A stretch of DNA of 45,540 bases from PFJX01 sp031426735. GTDB taxonomy: Bacteria > Pseudomonadota > Gammaproteobacteria > Burkholderiales > Thiobacillaceae. The position numbers were made by a program, and so were the translations under genes. Under the pieces are notes generated by a model. It made no database searches and was not told the DNA's origin. It saw only the letters and a list, made by a program, of their open reading frames with translations. The stretch spans positions 1 to 45,540 of the forward strand of contig JASJPK010000026.1 of the NCBI GenBank assembly GCA_031426735.1, given 5' to 3'. Positions 16,783 through 25,380 of this stretch are shown in pieces. Numbering within the stretch: position 1 is the first letter of the stretch; every line of letters starts with the position of its first letter.

Positions 16783-17045
16783 CGCCACGTCACGAAATCC
16801 AGCTGTGCCAGCGCATGCAGAATCGCCGCAAGCTCTTCGCCGGACAACTCGCAACGTGTGGCCAGATCGGCCTCGGCCAGTTCGTCGTTTTCCAGCAGGC
16901 AGAGCATGAGTTCGCCGGCGGCACCGGAGAGCTGGTGCGTGTCATTCGAGAGGCGATGGTGAAACACGAACTCGTCGTCCCAGCGACGCCAGGCCATGTG
17001 CGCCCGTTCGGGGACGCGCCAATAGCGAAGAACTGGAGTATCCAT
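16779..17045 (-). CDS. PqqD-family small protein of the HPr-rel-A type
   Basis: An 88-residue protein beginning at the ATG at 17045. It has the PqqD pattern: RRWDDEFVFHHRLSNDTHQLSGAAGELMLCLL (20-51), corresponding to the two strands and the Thr-His-x-Leu-Ser turn, then a helical C-terminus ending LAQLDFVTWR. PqqD proteins bind precursor peptides and present them to a modifying enzyme. No radical SAM enzyme is present here, so the presumed partner is the kinase encoded next, overlapping by four bases. It lies 46 bases after prmC on the same strand, so it is probably read from the hemA–prfA–prmC transcript. The ribosome site is weak. Confidence 0.83.
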   Translation of the reverse strand: MDTPVLRYWRVPERAHMAWRRWDDEFVFHHRLSNDTHQLSGAAGELMLCLLENDELAEADLATRCELSGEELAAILHALAQLDFVTWR

Positions 17046-17091
17046 GGCCTGAATTTGGGGAAAGATGCGCAAGGATAACCGGGCAATCCGG

Positions 17092-17952
17092 TCAACGCGA
17101 CAATCGTCCGCCGCTGATGCGGGGCAAGCCGGCCAGATCGCGTCGGGTATGAACGGATTCGAATCCGGCTTCAAGCAACTCAGTCCGGATCGCCGCATCT
17201 TGCTGCCAGCCATGTTCCAGCAACAGATAGCCGCAGGCAGTCAGATGGCGCGGCGCTTGTGCGACCAGACGCGCGATGACATCCAGCCCGGCCGGCCCGG
17301 AGGCCAATGCGAGGCGGGGTTCGAAACGCAGGTCGCCACGGCTCAGATGCGCATCGTCTTCGGCGATATAGGGCGGGTTGCTGACGATGAGATCGAATTG
17401 CCGGGTGTCGAGTGCGGCGAACACGTCGCTGATGCCAAAAGTGACGTTTGCCGCAAGTCTCGCGGCGTTGCGTTGCGCACAAGCCAGGGCGTTGGCATCG
17501 ATGTCGACGGCGTGAACGCGCCAAAGCGGGCGCTCCAGCGCCAGGCTGATGGCCACCGCGCCGCTGCCGGTGCCGATATCGAGGACGTTGACGGCTTGGT
17601 CCACGGCTAACAATGAAAGTGCGGACTCGACCAGCAATTCCGTTTCCGGCCTTGGGATGAGGACATCCGGCGTAACCATGAAGGTGCGGCCGTAGAACTC
17701 GCGTTCGCCCAGGATATAGGCGACCGGTTCGCCGGTTGCGCGGCGGGCGATCAGGCGTTCGATGGCGTCCTGCTGGGCTGGCGTCGGCATGTCCCGGTCA
17801 TGCGCGATGAGCCAGGCGTGGTCAGCCTTGAGTATATGCGCGAGCAGTACGCGCGCTTCAATGCGGGCCTCGCGTTTATCCAGATGCAAGGCGGCAGCGA
17901 GTCGTTGCGTCGCGTCGGCGAGCAGCGCGGCGACGGTTATTGCAACGCTCAT
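17092..17952 (-). CDS. prmC: Peptide chain release factor N(5)-glutamine methyltransferase
   Basis: Methylates the glutamine of the GGQ motif in release factors, including the product of the gene just upstream. The protein has 286 residues. The SAM loop is VLDIGTGSGAVA (123-134), and the catalytic NPPY motif is at 192-195 in VSNPPYIAEDD. The N-terminal helical domain ends with GEPVAYILGEREFYG, and VTPDVLIPRPETE follows. The start ATG at 17952 overlaps the prfA stop (ATGA). Confidence 0.96.
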   Translation of the reverse strand: MSVAITVAALLADATQRLAAALHLDKREARIEARVLLAHILKADHAWLIAHDRDMPTPAQQDAIERLIARRATGEPVAYILGEREFYGRTFMVTPDVLIPRPETELLVESALSLLAVDQAVNVLDIGTGSGAVAISLALERPLWRVHAVDIDANALACAQRNAARLAANVTFGISDVFAALDTRQFDLIVSNPPYIAEDDAHLSRGDLRFEPRLALASGPAGLDVIARLVAQAPRHLTACGYLLLEHGWQQDAAIRTELLEAGFESVHTRRDLAGLPRISGGRLSR

Positions 17953-19031
17953 TCGTCGCCGGACAGCGCGGACAACAGCTCGGTCTGATGTTCCGTGGTC
18001 AGCGCGGCGATCAGTTCGTCCAGGCCGCCTTCCATGATCGCGTCGATCTTGTACAGCGTCAGGTTGATGCGGTGATCGGTGACGCGGCCCTGCGGGAAGT
18101 TGTAGGTGCGGATGCGGTCGGAGCGGTCGCCGCTGCCGATCAGGCTTTTGCGGGTGCTGGCTTCCTTGGCGTGCTGTTCGCGATCCTGCTGGTCTTTCAG
18201 GCGCGCGGCGAGCACGGACAAGGCTTGCGCCTTGTTCTTGTGCTGCGAGCGGTCGTCCTGGCATTCCACCACCAGGCCGGACGGCAGGTGCGTGATGCGC
18301 ACGGCGGAGTCGGTCTTGTTGATGTGCTGGCCGCCGGCGCCGGATGCGCGGAAAGTGTCGATGCGCAAGTCGGCCGGGTTGATGTCGATTTCGGCGGCGG
18401 CGTCGGCTTCCGGCATCACCGCGACGGTGCAGGCGGAGGTGTGGATGCGGCCCTGCGTTTCGGTGTCCGGCACGCGCTGCACGCGATGGCCGCCGGATTC
18501 GAACTTGAGTTTCGAGTAGGCGCCATTCCCGACGATACGGGCGATGACTTCCTTGTAGCCGCCGACTTCGCCTTCGCTGGCCGAAACCACTTCCACCTTC
18601 CAGCGCTGGCGTTCGGCATAACGCGCGTACATGCGGAACAGGTCGCCGGCGAACAGCGCCGATTCGTTGCCGCCGGTGCCGGCGCGGACTTCCAGGAAGA
18701 TATTGCGTTCGTCGTTGGGATCGCGCGGCAGCAGCAGGATCTGCAATTCGGCATCGAGTACGACCAGACGTTTTTTCGCCGCTTCGATTTCATCCTGCGC
18801 GAACTCCTTCATGTCCGGGTCGCCGAGCAGGCTTTCGGCGGTGGCGAGGTCGGCCTGGGCCTTCTGCCAGTCGTGGAAGTGCGCGACCACCGGCGTGAGC
18901 TCAGCGTTTTCCTGGTTCAACTTGCGGTACTGCGCCATATCCGCCGTGGCGTTTTGATCGGCGAGCAGGCCGCTGATTTCGTCGAGCCGATAGGCGAGTT
19001 GCTGAAGCTTGTTTTGAAGGCTGGGTTTCAT
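17949..19031 (-). CDS. prfA: Peptide chain release factor 1
   Basis: Reads UAA and UAG stop codons and triggers peptide release. The protein has 360 residues. The catalytic GGQ is at 233-235 (ASGAGGQHINKTDSA), and the codon-reading tripeptide PDT is at 188-190 (RVQRVPDTETQGRIHTSA), which is the P-x-T form of RF1 rather than the SPF of RF2. The start at 19031 gives MKPSLQNKLQQL. It sits between hemA and prmC in the classical hemA–prfA–prmC order. Confidence 0.97.
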   Translation of the reverse strand: MKPSLQNKLQQLAYRLDEISGLLADQNATADMAQYRKLNQENAELTPVVAHFHDWQKAQADLATAESLLGDPDMKEFAQDEIEAAKKRLVVLDAELQILLLPRDPNDERNIFLEVRAGTGGNESALFAGDLFRMYARYAERQRWKVEVVSASEGEVGGYKEVIARIVGNGAYSKLKFESGGHRVQRVPDTETQGRIHTSACTVAVMPEADAAAEIDINPADLRIDTFRASGAGGQHINKTDSAVRITHLPSGLVVECQDDRSQHKNKAQALSVLAARLKDQQDREQHAKEASTRKSLIGSGDRSDRIRTYNFPQGRVTDHRINLTLYKIDAIMEGGLDELIAALTTEHQTELLSALSGDE

Positions 19032-19058
19032 TGCTAATGGATGTGGCTGGAAGGTGCG

Positions 19059-19115
19059 GTAGGGTGCGCCATGCGCACCAACCGTGCGTGGTGCGCACGG
19101 CGCACCACGCACTAC
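19059..19115. repeat. GTAG…CTAC palindromic element between hemA and prfA
   Basis: GTAG at 19059 leads a 17-bp arm (GGTGCGCCATGCGCACC), then a loop of about ten bases, then the matching arm (one mismatch) and CTAC at 19112-19115, displaced by five extra bases. The core is nearly identical to the element at 34605-34660, so this is a dispersed family. Confidence 0.8.
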
Positions 19116-19120
19116 TCCTG

Positions 19121-20377
19121 CTAGGAATCCCCGTGCAGGTTGTACAGATGCGAAACCAGCCGGGCGAGTTCTTCGCGTTCGTTTTCACCGGCCTGATTCA
19201 GCGCATGGCTGGGGTCGTGCAGCATCTTGTTCATCAGCGCGCGACTCATCGCTTCCAGCACCGTGGCCGGGTTTTCGCCCTTGCTCAGCGCTTTCTGCGC
19301 CTTTTCCAGTTCGTGCCGGCGCAGGCGTTCGCCGTGGTCGCGCAGCGAACGGATCACTGGCACCGCCTGGCGCGTGTCCATCCAGTGCATGAATTCGTTG
19401 ACCCGCGCCTGGATGATCGCCTCGGCCTGGGTCACCGCGGACTGGCGGCTGTCCTGGCCGGCGCGGACCACTTCGCCCAGGCTGTCGACGGTGTACAGGA
19501 ACACGTCGTTCAACTGGCCGATTTCGGTTTCGATATCGCGCGGCACGGCCAGATCGACCATGAACATCGGCCGGTGTTTGCGCTGCTTGATGGCGCGCTC
19601 GACCATGCCCAGGCCGACGATGGGCAGCGGGCTGGCAGTGGAGGTGACGACGATGTCGAACTCGGCCAGCAGTTCAGGCAGGTTGGTCAGCGCGGCCGCC
19701 TCGCCGCCGAACTTGTTGGCCAGATCGCGCGCGCGTTCGATGGTGCGGTTCACCACCATCAGCCGGCGCGGTTTGCGCGCGGCGAAATGGGTGGCGACCA
19801 GGTCGATCATCTCGCCGGCGCCGATGAACAGCACGGCCTGATCGGCAATCGACGGGAAAATGCGTTCCGCCAGCGTGACGGCGGCGGCGGACATGGACAC
19901 CGTGCTGGAGCCGATTTCGGTCGCGGTGCGTACTTCCTTGGCGACCGAGAAGGTGCGTTGGAACAGCTTGTTGAGCAGCAAGCCCATGGTGCCGGCATCG
20001 TGCGCTTTCTCGGCCGCCTGTTTCATCTGGCCGAGAATCTGGGTCTCGCCCAGTACCATCGAATCCAGCCCGGAGGCAACGCGGAAGGCGTGATTCGCGG
20101 CCTGCTGCTGCGGTAGCAAATACAGGTAAGGCTTCACGTCGCGCGGCGGCAAGCCGTGGAAGTTGGCCAGCCATTCCGCCACGTTTTCGGGCTCCTGCGT
20201 ATTGCAGTAGATCTCGGTGCGATTGCAGGTGGAAAGAATGGCCGCTTCCCGCGCAATGCGCCGTATCCCGGTCACATCGGACAGGGCTTTCGGGAGGATA
20301 TCGGGCGGAAAGGCCACCCGCTCGCGGATGGCAACCGGAGCGGTATGGTGGTTGACGCCGCAGGCAAAAAGCTGCAT
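19121..20377 (-). CDS. hemA: Glutamyl-tRNA reductase
   Basis: Reduces glutamyl-tRNA to glutamate semialdehyde with NADPH, the first step of C5 haem synthesis. The protein has 418 residues. The N-terminus CGVNHHTAPVAIRERVAF is diagnostic. The catalytic cysteine is Cys51 in LSTCNRTEIYC. SGLDSMVLGETQILGQ and the nucleotide-binding GAGEMIDLVATHF follow, with a C-terminal dimerisation helix rich in charged residues. It is the first gene of the run into prfA and prmC. The region just upstream (20378-20429) contains TACAAT, which could be a -10 element, but I see no clear -35. Confidence 0.97.
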   Translation of the reverse strand: MQLFACGVNHHTAPVAIRERVAFPPDILPKALSDVTGIRRIAREAAILSTCNRTEIYCNTQEPENVAEWLANFHGLPPRDVKPYLYLLPQQQAANHAFRVASGLDSMVLGETQILGQMKQAAEKAHDAGTMGLLLNKLFQRTFSVAKEVRTATEIGSSTVSMSAAAVTLAERIFPSIADQAVLFIGAGEMIDLVATHFAARKPRRLMVVNRTIERARDLANKFGGEAAALTNLPELLAEFDIVVTSTASPLPIVGLGMVERAIKQRKHRPMFMVDLAVPRDIETEIGQLNDVFLYTVDSLGEVVRAGQDSRQSAVTQAEAIIQARVNEFMHWMDTRQAVPVIRSLRDHGERLRRHELEKAQKALSKGENPATVLEAMSRALMNKMLHDPSHALNQAGENEREELARLVSHLYNLHGDS

Positions 20378-20429
20378 TTAGCTAAAGAATCAAAGATCTA
20401 GGGCGGCGCGCATTGTACATTTTGTAGGC

Positions 20430-21335
20430 TCAGATGGATTCCGCCGAATACTCCACGCACATCCGGTGGGTTTCGCCGGCGGCGACGGTCACCACATTCT
20501 CCAGCGCGTTGACCGATTCCACGCAGACCATCTGGCGCCAGCCGTCCGGGCCGAAGTCGCCCATCTTGTCGGCTTTCTCTTCCCACGGCGTCCATACCAC
20601 GGTGGAGCGGGAACCGGTCTTGGCGATCTTGATGCGGCGCTCGAACGCCGGATCGACGATATAGCAGGTGGTTTCGGTATCGACATAGACGCGGTCGACT
20701 TCGCCGCTGAAGGTGACGGCGCCGTCCTGTGTCTTGCGCGCAACCTCGCCGACCTTGTCGAGATAGACGGTGTTTTCCAGACCGGTGACCTGCACCGCCT
20801 CGATGTCGCTGATCTGGAAATAGGTGTGCAGCGCTTCGCCGATCTGCACCGGCGCGTCGCCCAGATTGGTCGTGTTGAGGCTGGCCTTCAGGCTGTGGCC
20901 GACGACGACATTGAGTTCCAGCCGGGTGTTGTGCGGCCATTGGGTGCGGGTCTGCTCGTTTTCCAGCAGCGACAGCGTTATTTCCGTCTCGCCGCTGGGC
21001 AGGGCCGCGCTCTGCGTCACTTCCCACATCACCGTACGGGCGAAGCCATGGCCGGGAAAACTGGATTCGCTGGCGTGTGCGCCAAACCAGGGCCAGCACA
21101 CCGGCGCGCCGCCGCGGATCGATTTGCCCGGCGCGAACTTGGCGAATTTGGATACCCAGATAACCGGCTCAACCTGATTCTTCGGGCGGAACGTGGTGAT
21201 GTGCGCGCCCTGCAGGCAGATGTAGGACGTGCCGAGGGCATTGTCGATCTCGGCAAACACCAGACCATTCGGGCCGTCGATGAATTTGAGTTGGTCGGCG
21301 ATACCGAAACGGGCGTTGAGGTCGGCGAGGGGCAT
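20430..21335 (-). CDS. D-hexose-6-phosphate mutarotase (YeaD-like)
   Basis: A 301-residue aldose-1-epimerase-fold protein, predicted to interconvert the alpha and beta anomers of glucose 6-phosphate. Conserved parts include LQGAHITTFRP, GKSIRGGAPVCWPWFGAH, PGHGFARTVMWEV with the catalytic-site histidine, GEALHTYFQISDI, and the C-terminal WTPWEEKADKMGDFGPDGWRQMVCVESVNA with the catalytic glutamate. It is last in the minus-strand run from ilvD, 40 bases after the small membrane protein. Confidence 0.93.
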   Translation of the reverse strand: MPLADLNARFGIADQLKFIDGPNGLVFAEIDNALGTSYICLQGAHITTFRPKNQVEPVIWVSKFAKFAPGKSIRGGAPVCWPWFGAHASESSFPGHGFARTVMWEVTQSAALPSGETEITLSLLENEQTRTQWPHNTRLELNVVVGHSLKASLNTTNLGDAPVQIGEALHTYFQISDIEAVQVTGLENTVYLDKVGEVARKTQDGAVTFSGEVDRVYVDTETTCYIVDPAFERRIKIAKTGSRSTVVWTPWEEKADKMGDFGPDGWRQMVCVESVNALENVVTVAAGETHRMCVEYSAESI

Positions 21336-21375
21336 GTAACAGGCTCCAGTGAGATTGATTGGAAAAATGAAAACG

Positions 21376-21747
21376 TCAGGCGGCGAGCATCGTGATCCAG
21401 TTGCCCACGATCATGACAATGCACAACACGATGAAATAAGCGCCGCCGGTATTGGTCTTGTCCACACCGTCGACGGCCTGGGCGCACGCCGCATCGGCTT
21501 TGCCCAGTTTGACCATGAACACGATGTAGAGCGCCGTCGCGATGGCGTTGAACGGTAGCCAGACCAGCACCTTGAACCAGATCGCGACGCTGGCATCCGC
21601 CGTGTTGTTCAACATGCCATAGGCGAACAGCAGGTTGACCGCCACGGCGGCGAACAGAAAACCGCGCCAACTGCGGAAGCGGGCGAGCGGATCGTCAGGT
21701 TCTTCCGGCTCAGAAGATTTTGGATCGGGAGCGTCGATAACCTGCAT
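21376..21747 (-). CDS. Small membrane protein of unknown function
   Basis: A 123-residue protein, started at MQVIDAPDPK because the longer frame would overlap the upstream gene. After an acidic N-terminus (SSEPEEPDDP) there are three predicted membrane helices: FLFAAVAVNLLFAYGML, a long segment around WFKVLVWLPFNAIATALYIVFMV, and YFIVLCIVMIVGNWITML. I recognise no family. It starts four bases after the Uma2 stop and is followed closely by the mutarotase, so it is probably in that operon. Confidence 0.72.
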   Translation of the reverse strand: MQVIDAPDPKSSEPEEPDDPLARFRSWRGFLFAAVAVNLLFAYGMLNNTADASVAIWFKVLVWLPFNAIATALYIVFMVKLGKADAACAQAVDGVDKTNTGGAYFIVLCIVMIVGNWITMLAA

Positions 21748-21751
21748 GAAT

Positions 21752-22345
21752 TCAGAATTCGGGTTTGGGTAAACGGGCAACCACGTCATCCCACTGGATG
21801 GTCACGCCTTCCAACACACCCACCGGTGTTTCGCCGGAGAGTTCCTGGGTATAGGGGCGGCCATAAGCACCGTTGTTCAATGTATATACGGTCAACACTT
21901 TGTCGCGCGGATGCACCATCCAATATTCGCGCACACCATGCCGTTCGTAGAGTCGGAGTTTGTTGACCTGGTCGTGGCCGGCAGTGGCGGGTGACAGCAC
22001 TTCCAGCACCCAGTCTGGCGCGCCTCGCACACCGCGATCACTGACCTTGTTTTTATCGCAGACCACCAGTACATCGGGTTGCACTACGGTATCGATCTGC
22101 TCGTCGGCTTCATCCGCTTTCGGCAGTCGCACGTCCACCGGCGCAATCAGCGCGCGGTACGGCTTGCCCTGCAAGGCATTCCCCAGTTGCCTGTACACCT
22201 CGCCGGCGATGTCCTGGTGACTGACCGTGGGGGCCGGCGCCATCAGAAATGCCTCACCGTCGATCAATTCGTAGCGCACGTCTTCCGGCCAGGTCAGGTA
22301 ATCGCCGTAGGTGTGATATTCCGGGTCGCGCAAGGCCAGTCCCAT
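21752..22345 (-). CDS. Uma2 family protein (PD-(D/E)XK nuclease fold)
   Basis: A 197-residue member of the Uma2/DUF820 family, which has a restriction-endonuclease-like fold but no established role in most hosts. The start is the ATG at 22345, five bases after GAGGAGG; a longer frame exists but lacks a ribosome site. Family motifs are YELIDGEAFLMAPAPTVSHQ, VVQPDVLVVCDKNK, PDWVLEVLSPATAGHD (Glu-x-Leu-Ser as the active-site strand) and KLRLYERHGVREYWMVHP. It lies 10 bases after ilvD. A second Uma2 protein of different length is at 44532-45005. Confidence 0.9.
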   Translation of the reverse strand: MGLALRDPEYHTYGDYLTWPEDVRYELIDGEAFLMAPAPTVSHQDIAGEVYRQLGNALQGKPYRALIAPVDVRLPKADEADEQIDTVVQPDVLVVCDKNKVSDRGVRGAPDWVLEVLSPATAGHDQVNKLRLYERHGVREYWMVHPRDKVLTVYTLNNGAYGRPYTQELSGETPVGVLEGVTIQWDDVVARLPKPEF

Positions 22346-22355
22346 GTTCGCCTCC

Positions 22356-24206
22356 TCAACGTTCAACTTGCGTCACATCGCGCACCGCGCCGAACGCCGC
22401 GCTGGTGGTCATCGCGGCGTAAGCGCGCAGGGCGGCGGAAACCGGGCGATCACGGTTTTCCGGCTTCCAGGCTTGCCCGCCTTTCGCGTCCATCGCCGTG
22501 CGCCGTTGCGCCAGTTCCGCATCGGCAACCGCCAGGCGGATACCGCGATTGGGGATGTCGATTTCGATACTGTCACCTTCCTGCACCAGACCGATCAGGC
22601 CGCCTTCCGCCGCTTCCGGCGAGACGTGGCCGATGCTCAAACCGGAAGTGCCGCCCGAAAAGCGGCCATCGGTGATCAGCGCGCAGGCCTTGCCCAGCCC
22701 TTTCGATTTCAGATACGAAGTCGGATAGAGCATTTCCTGCATGCCGGGGCCGCCGCGTGGGCCTTCGTAGCGAATCACCAGTACATCGCCTTGCTTGATC
22801 TCGTCCGCAAGAATCGCCGCCACCGCCGCGTCCTGGCTCTCGAAGACGCGTGCCGGGCCGGTGAACTTGAGGATGCTTTCGTCGACGCCGGCGGTCTTCA
22901 CGATGCAGCCATCCAGCGCCAGGTTGCCGTACAGCACCGCCAGCCCGCCGTCTTGCGAATAGGCGTGTGTCTTGTCGCGCAGGCAGCCGTTGGCACGATC
23001 CAGATCGAGTTCCGGAAAACGGCGGTTCTGCGAGAACGCCACCTGCGTCGGCACGCCGCCGGGCGCGGCCTTGAAGAAATTGAACACGGAAACGTCATGC
23101 GCCTGCATCACATCCCACGTCGAAAGCGCGCCGCCCAGCGTGCGGGTATGCACGGTATTGCACTCGCGGTGGATCAGGCCGGCGCGGTCGAGTTCGCCCA
23201 GAATCGCCATCACGCCGCCGGCACGATGCACGTCTTCCATGTGATAAAGCTGGGTGGAAGGCGCCACCTTGGCCAGATTCGGCACCTTGCGCGACAGTCG
23301 GTCGATGTCCTTCATCGTGAAGTCGACACCGGCCTCGTGCGCCGCCGCCAGCAGATGCAGCACGGTATTGGTCGAGCCGCCCATGGCGATATCCAGGCAC
23401 ATCGCATTCTCGAACGCCTCGAAGCTGGCGATCGAACGCGGCAGCACGGCCGCATCGTCCTTCTCGTAATAGCGTTTGGCCAGATCGACGATCAGTCGGC
23501 CGGCGCGCAGAAACAGCTCCTTGCGGTCGGCATGTGTCGCCAGCAGTGAGCCGTTGCCGGGCAGACTCAAGCCGAGCGCTTCGGTCAGACAGTTCATCGA
23601 ATTGGCGGTGAACATGCCTGAACAGGAGCCGCAAGTCGGGCAGGCGGAACGTTCGGTCGCTTCCACTTCCGCATCGGAGCGGCTGGCGTCGGCAGCCTGC
23701 ACCATCGCATCGACCAGATCCAGTTTGATGGTCTGGCTGTTCCAGATCACCTTGCCGGCTTCCATCGGCCCGCCGGAAACGAACACCGTGGGGATGTTCA
23801 GGCGCAGCGCGGCCATCAACATGCCGGGCGTGATCTTGTCGCAATTGGAAATGCACACCAGCGCATCGGCGCAGTGCGCGTTGCACATGTATTCCACCGA
23901 GTCGGCGATCAGATCGCGCGACGGCAGCGAATACAGCATGCCGCCGTGACCCATGGCGATGCCGTCGTCCACCGCAATGGTGTTGAATTCCTTGGCGACG
24001 CCGCCGGCCGCCTCGATCTCGCGCGCCACCAGCTGGCCCATGTCCTTCAGATGCACATGGCCGGGCACGAACTGGGTGAACGAGTTGGCAATCGCGATGA
24101 TCGGCTTGTCGAAGTCGCCGTCCTTCATGCCGGTAGCACGCCACAGGGCGCGGGCGCCGGCCATGTTGCGGCCATGGGTGGTGGTATGAGAGCGGTATCT
24201 CGGCAT
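22356..24206 (-). CDS. ilvD: Dihydroxy-acid dehydratase
   Basis: Third common step of valine and isoleucine synthesis; removes water from 2,3-dihydroxy acids using an Fe-S cluster. The protein has 616 residues, the long bacterial form. It begins MPRYRSHTTTHGRNMAGARAL. Cluster ligands lie in CISNCDKITPGML (Cys122) and ACPTCGSCSGMFTANSMNCL. The C-terminal GRFSGGTSGLSIGHVSPEAAEGG contains the catalytic serine. It is divergent from lgt. Confidence 0.97.
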   Translation of the reverse strand: MPRYRSHTTTHGRNMAGARALWRATGMKDGDFDKPIIAIANSFTQFVPGHVHLKDMGQLVAREIEAAGGVAKEFNTIAVDDGIAMGHGGMLYSLPSRDLIADSVEYMCNAHCADALVCISNCDKITPGMLMAALRLNIPTVFVSGGPMEAGKVIWNSQTIKLDLVDAMVQAADASRSDAEVEATERSACPTCGSCSGMFTANSMNCLTEALGLSLPGNGSLLATHADRKELFLRAGRLIVDLAKRYYEKDDAAVLPRSIASFEAFENAMCLDIAMGGSTNTVLHLLAAAHEAGVDFTMKDIDRLSRKVPNLAKVAPSTQLYHMEDVHRAGGVMAILGELDRAGLIHRECNTVHTRTLGGALSTWDVMQAHDVSVFNFFKAAPGGVPTQVAFSQNRRFPELDLDRANGCLRDKTHAYSQDGGLAVLYGNLALDGCIVKTAGVDESILKFTGPARVFESQDAAVAAILADEIKQGDVLVIRYEGPRGGPGMQEMLYPTSYLKSKGLGKACALITDGRFSGGTSGLSIGHVSPEAAEGGLIGLVQEGDSIEIDIPNRGIRLAVADAELAQRRTAMDAKGGQAWKPENRDRPVSAALRAYAAMTTSAAFGAVRDVTQVER

Positions 24207-24226
24207 GGTGAAAAACCTCAGCTGGC

Positions 24227-24232
24227 TATAAT
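24227..24232 (+). promoter_or_regulatory. Likely -10 element of the lgt promoter
   Basis: A perfect TATAAT lies in the 70-base divergent gap between ilvD and lgt, about 45 bases before the lgt ATG. The -35 region at the right spacing is poor, so this rests on the -10 box and its location alone. Confidence 0.45.
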
Positions 24233-24276
24233 CGACCGCATTTTAGCCCACCTCGTTCACTTTCCCGACCGCCACC

Positions 24277-25068
24277 ATGCTCGTTCATCCCCAGTTCGAC
24301 CCCGTGGCGATCGCCATCGGCCCGCTTGCCGTGCACTGGTACGGTTTGATGTACGTGGCTGCCTTCGCCGCCTTCATCCTGCTCGGCCGCTATCGGGCGC
24401 GCAGCCAACCGGAAAAGCGCTGGAGCGTGGAGGAATTGGACGATTTGCTGTTCTGGGGCGTCATCGGCGTCGTGCTGGGCGGACGTCTGGGCCAGGTTCT
24501 GTTCTACGAACCCGACTATTACCTGAATAACCCCGCAGAAATCCTCGCCGTCTGGAAGGGCGGCATGTCGTTCCACGGCGGCCTCATCGGCGTCCTCCTT
24601 GCCCTCTGGGCATTCGCCCGCAAGACCGGTCGCAGCTTCCTGCAAGTCGGCGACTTCGTCGGCCCGCTGGTGCCGCTCGGCCTCATGTTCGGCCGCATCG
24701 GCAACTTCATCAACGGTGAACTCTGGGGCCGCCCGGCCGACCCCAGCCTGCCCTGGGCCATGCTGTTCCCGCAGGTCGACGACCTGCCGCGCCACCCCTC
24801 GCAGCTCTATCAGGCCGGCCTGGAAGGCCTCGCGTTGTTCGTCCTGCTCTGGCTCTATTCGGCCAAACCGCGCCCGGTCGGCGCGGTATCCGGCCTGTTC
24901 CTGATCGGCTACGGCGCATTCCGCTTCGTCGCCGAATACTTCCGCAACCCCGACGACGGCATCCTCGGCTACATGACCTTCAACATCAGCATGGGCCAAT
25001 GGCTATCGCTGCCGATGCTGGTCCTAGGCGCATGGCTCTGGTTCCGGGCTCACCAGCGGCTATCCTGA
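24277..25068 (+). CDS. lgt: Prolipoprotein diacylglyceryl transferase
   Basis: Transfers diacylglycerol from phosphatidylglycerol to the lipobox cysteine of prolipoproteins, in the inner membrane; it would modify the lipoprotein at 8653. The protein has 263 residues with about seven membrane segments. Diagnostic motifs are FDPVAIAIGPLAVHWYGLMY at the start, MSFHGGLIGVLLAL (HGG), the Lgt signature GRIGNFINGELWGRP, and HPSQLYQAGLEG. The following tRNA gene is 33 bases away. Confidence 0.97.
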   Translation: MLVHPQFDPVAIAIGPLAVHWYGLMYVAAFAAFILLGRYRARSQPEKRWSVEELDDLLFWGVIGVVLGGRLGQVLFYEPDYYLNNPAEILAVWKGGMSFHGGLIGVLLALWAFARKTGRSFLQVGDFVGPLVPLGLMFGRIGNFINGELWGRPADPSLPWAMLFPQVDDLPRHPSQLYQAGLEGLALFVLLWLYSAKPRPVGAVSGLFLIGYGAFRFVAEYFRNPDDGILGYMTFNISMGQWLSLPMLVLGAWLWFRAHQRLS

Positions 25069-25101
25069 ACGGAGAGTCTTTGCTATATTCGCGCCTCGCG
25101 T

Positions 25102-25177
<76 letters not shown>

Positions 25178-25184
25178 CTAATTC

Positions 25185-25211
25185 AAGGCCAGACGTTGCT
25201 CTGGCCTTTTT
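25185..25211 (+). terminator. Rho-independent terminator after the tRNA gene
   Basis: A nine-base stem AAGGCCAGA / TCTGGCCTT (25185-25193 with 25200-25208) with a six-base loop runs into a T tract. Confidence 0.88.
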
Positions 25212-25246
25212 CACGTCTGCCCGAAACGCCAGTGCTGGCGCGGGTT

Positions 25247-25287
25247 CCCGGATTTGTGCGGAGGGCGGCATCGACACAAATCCCCGG
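25247..25287. repeat. Imperfect inverted repeat in a gene-free gap
   Basis: CCCGGATTTGTG (25247-25258) and CACAAATCCCCGG (25275-25287) form an inverted repeat with one bulged base. The surrounding 25212-25380 holds no gene I can support. It also contains the small palindrome CGCCAGTGCTGGCG, and looks like repeat debris. Confidence 0.5.
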
Positions 25288-25380
25288 ATTTCAGCAGTTT
25301 TCTGCTCTCTGTGTTCTCTGTTTGCGACCTTCGTACGACCCTGTATTCATGCGGGCTCCCGCTCCTCAAGAATGTGGGCG

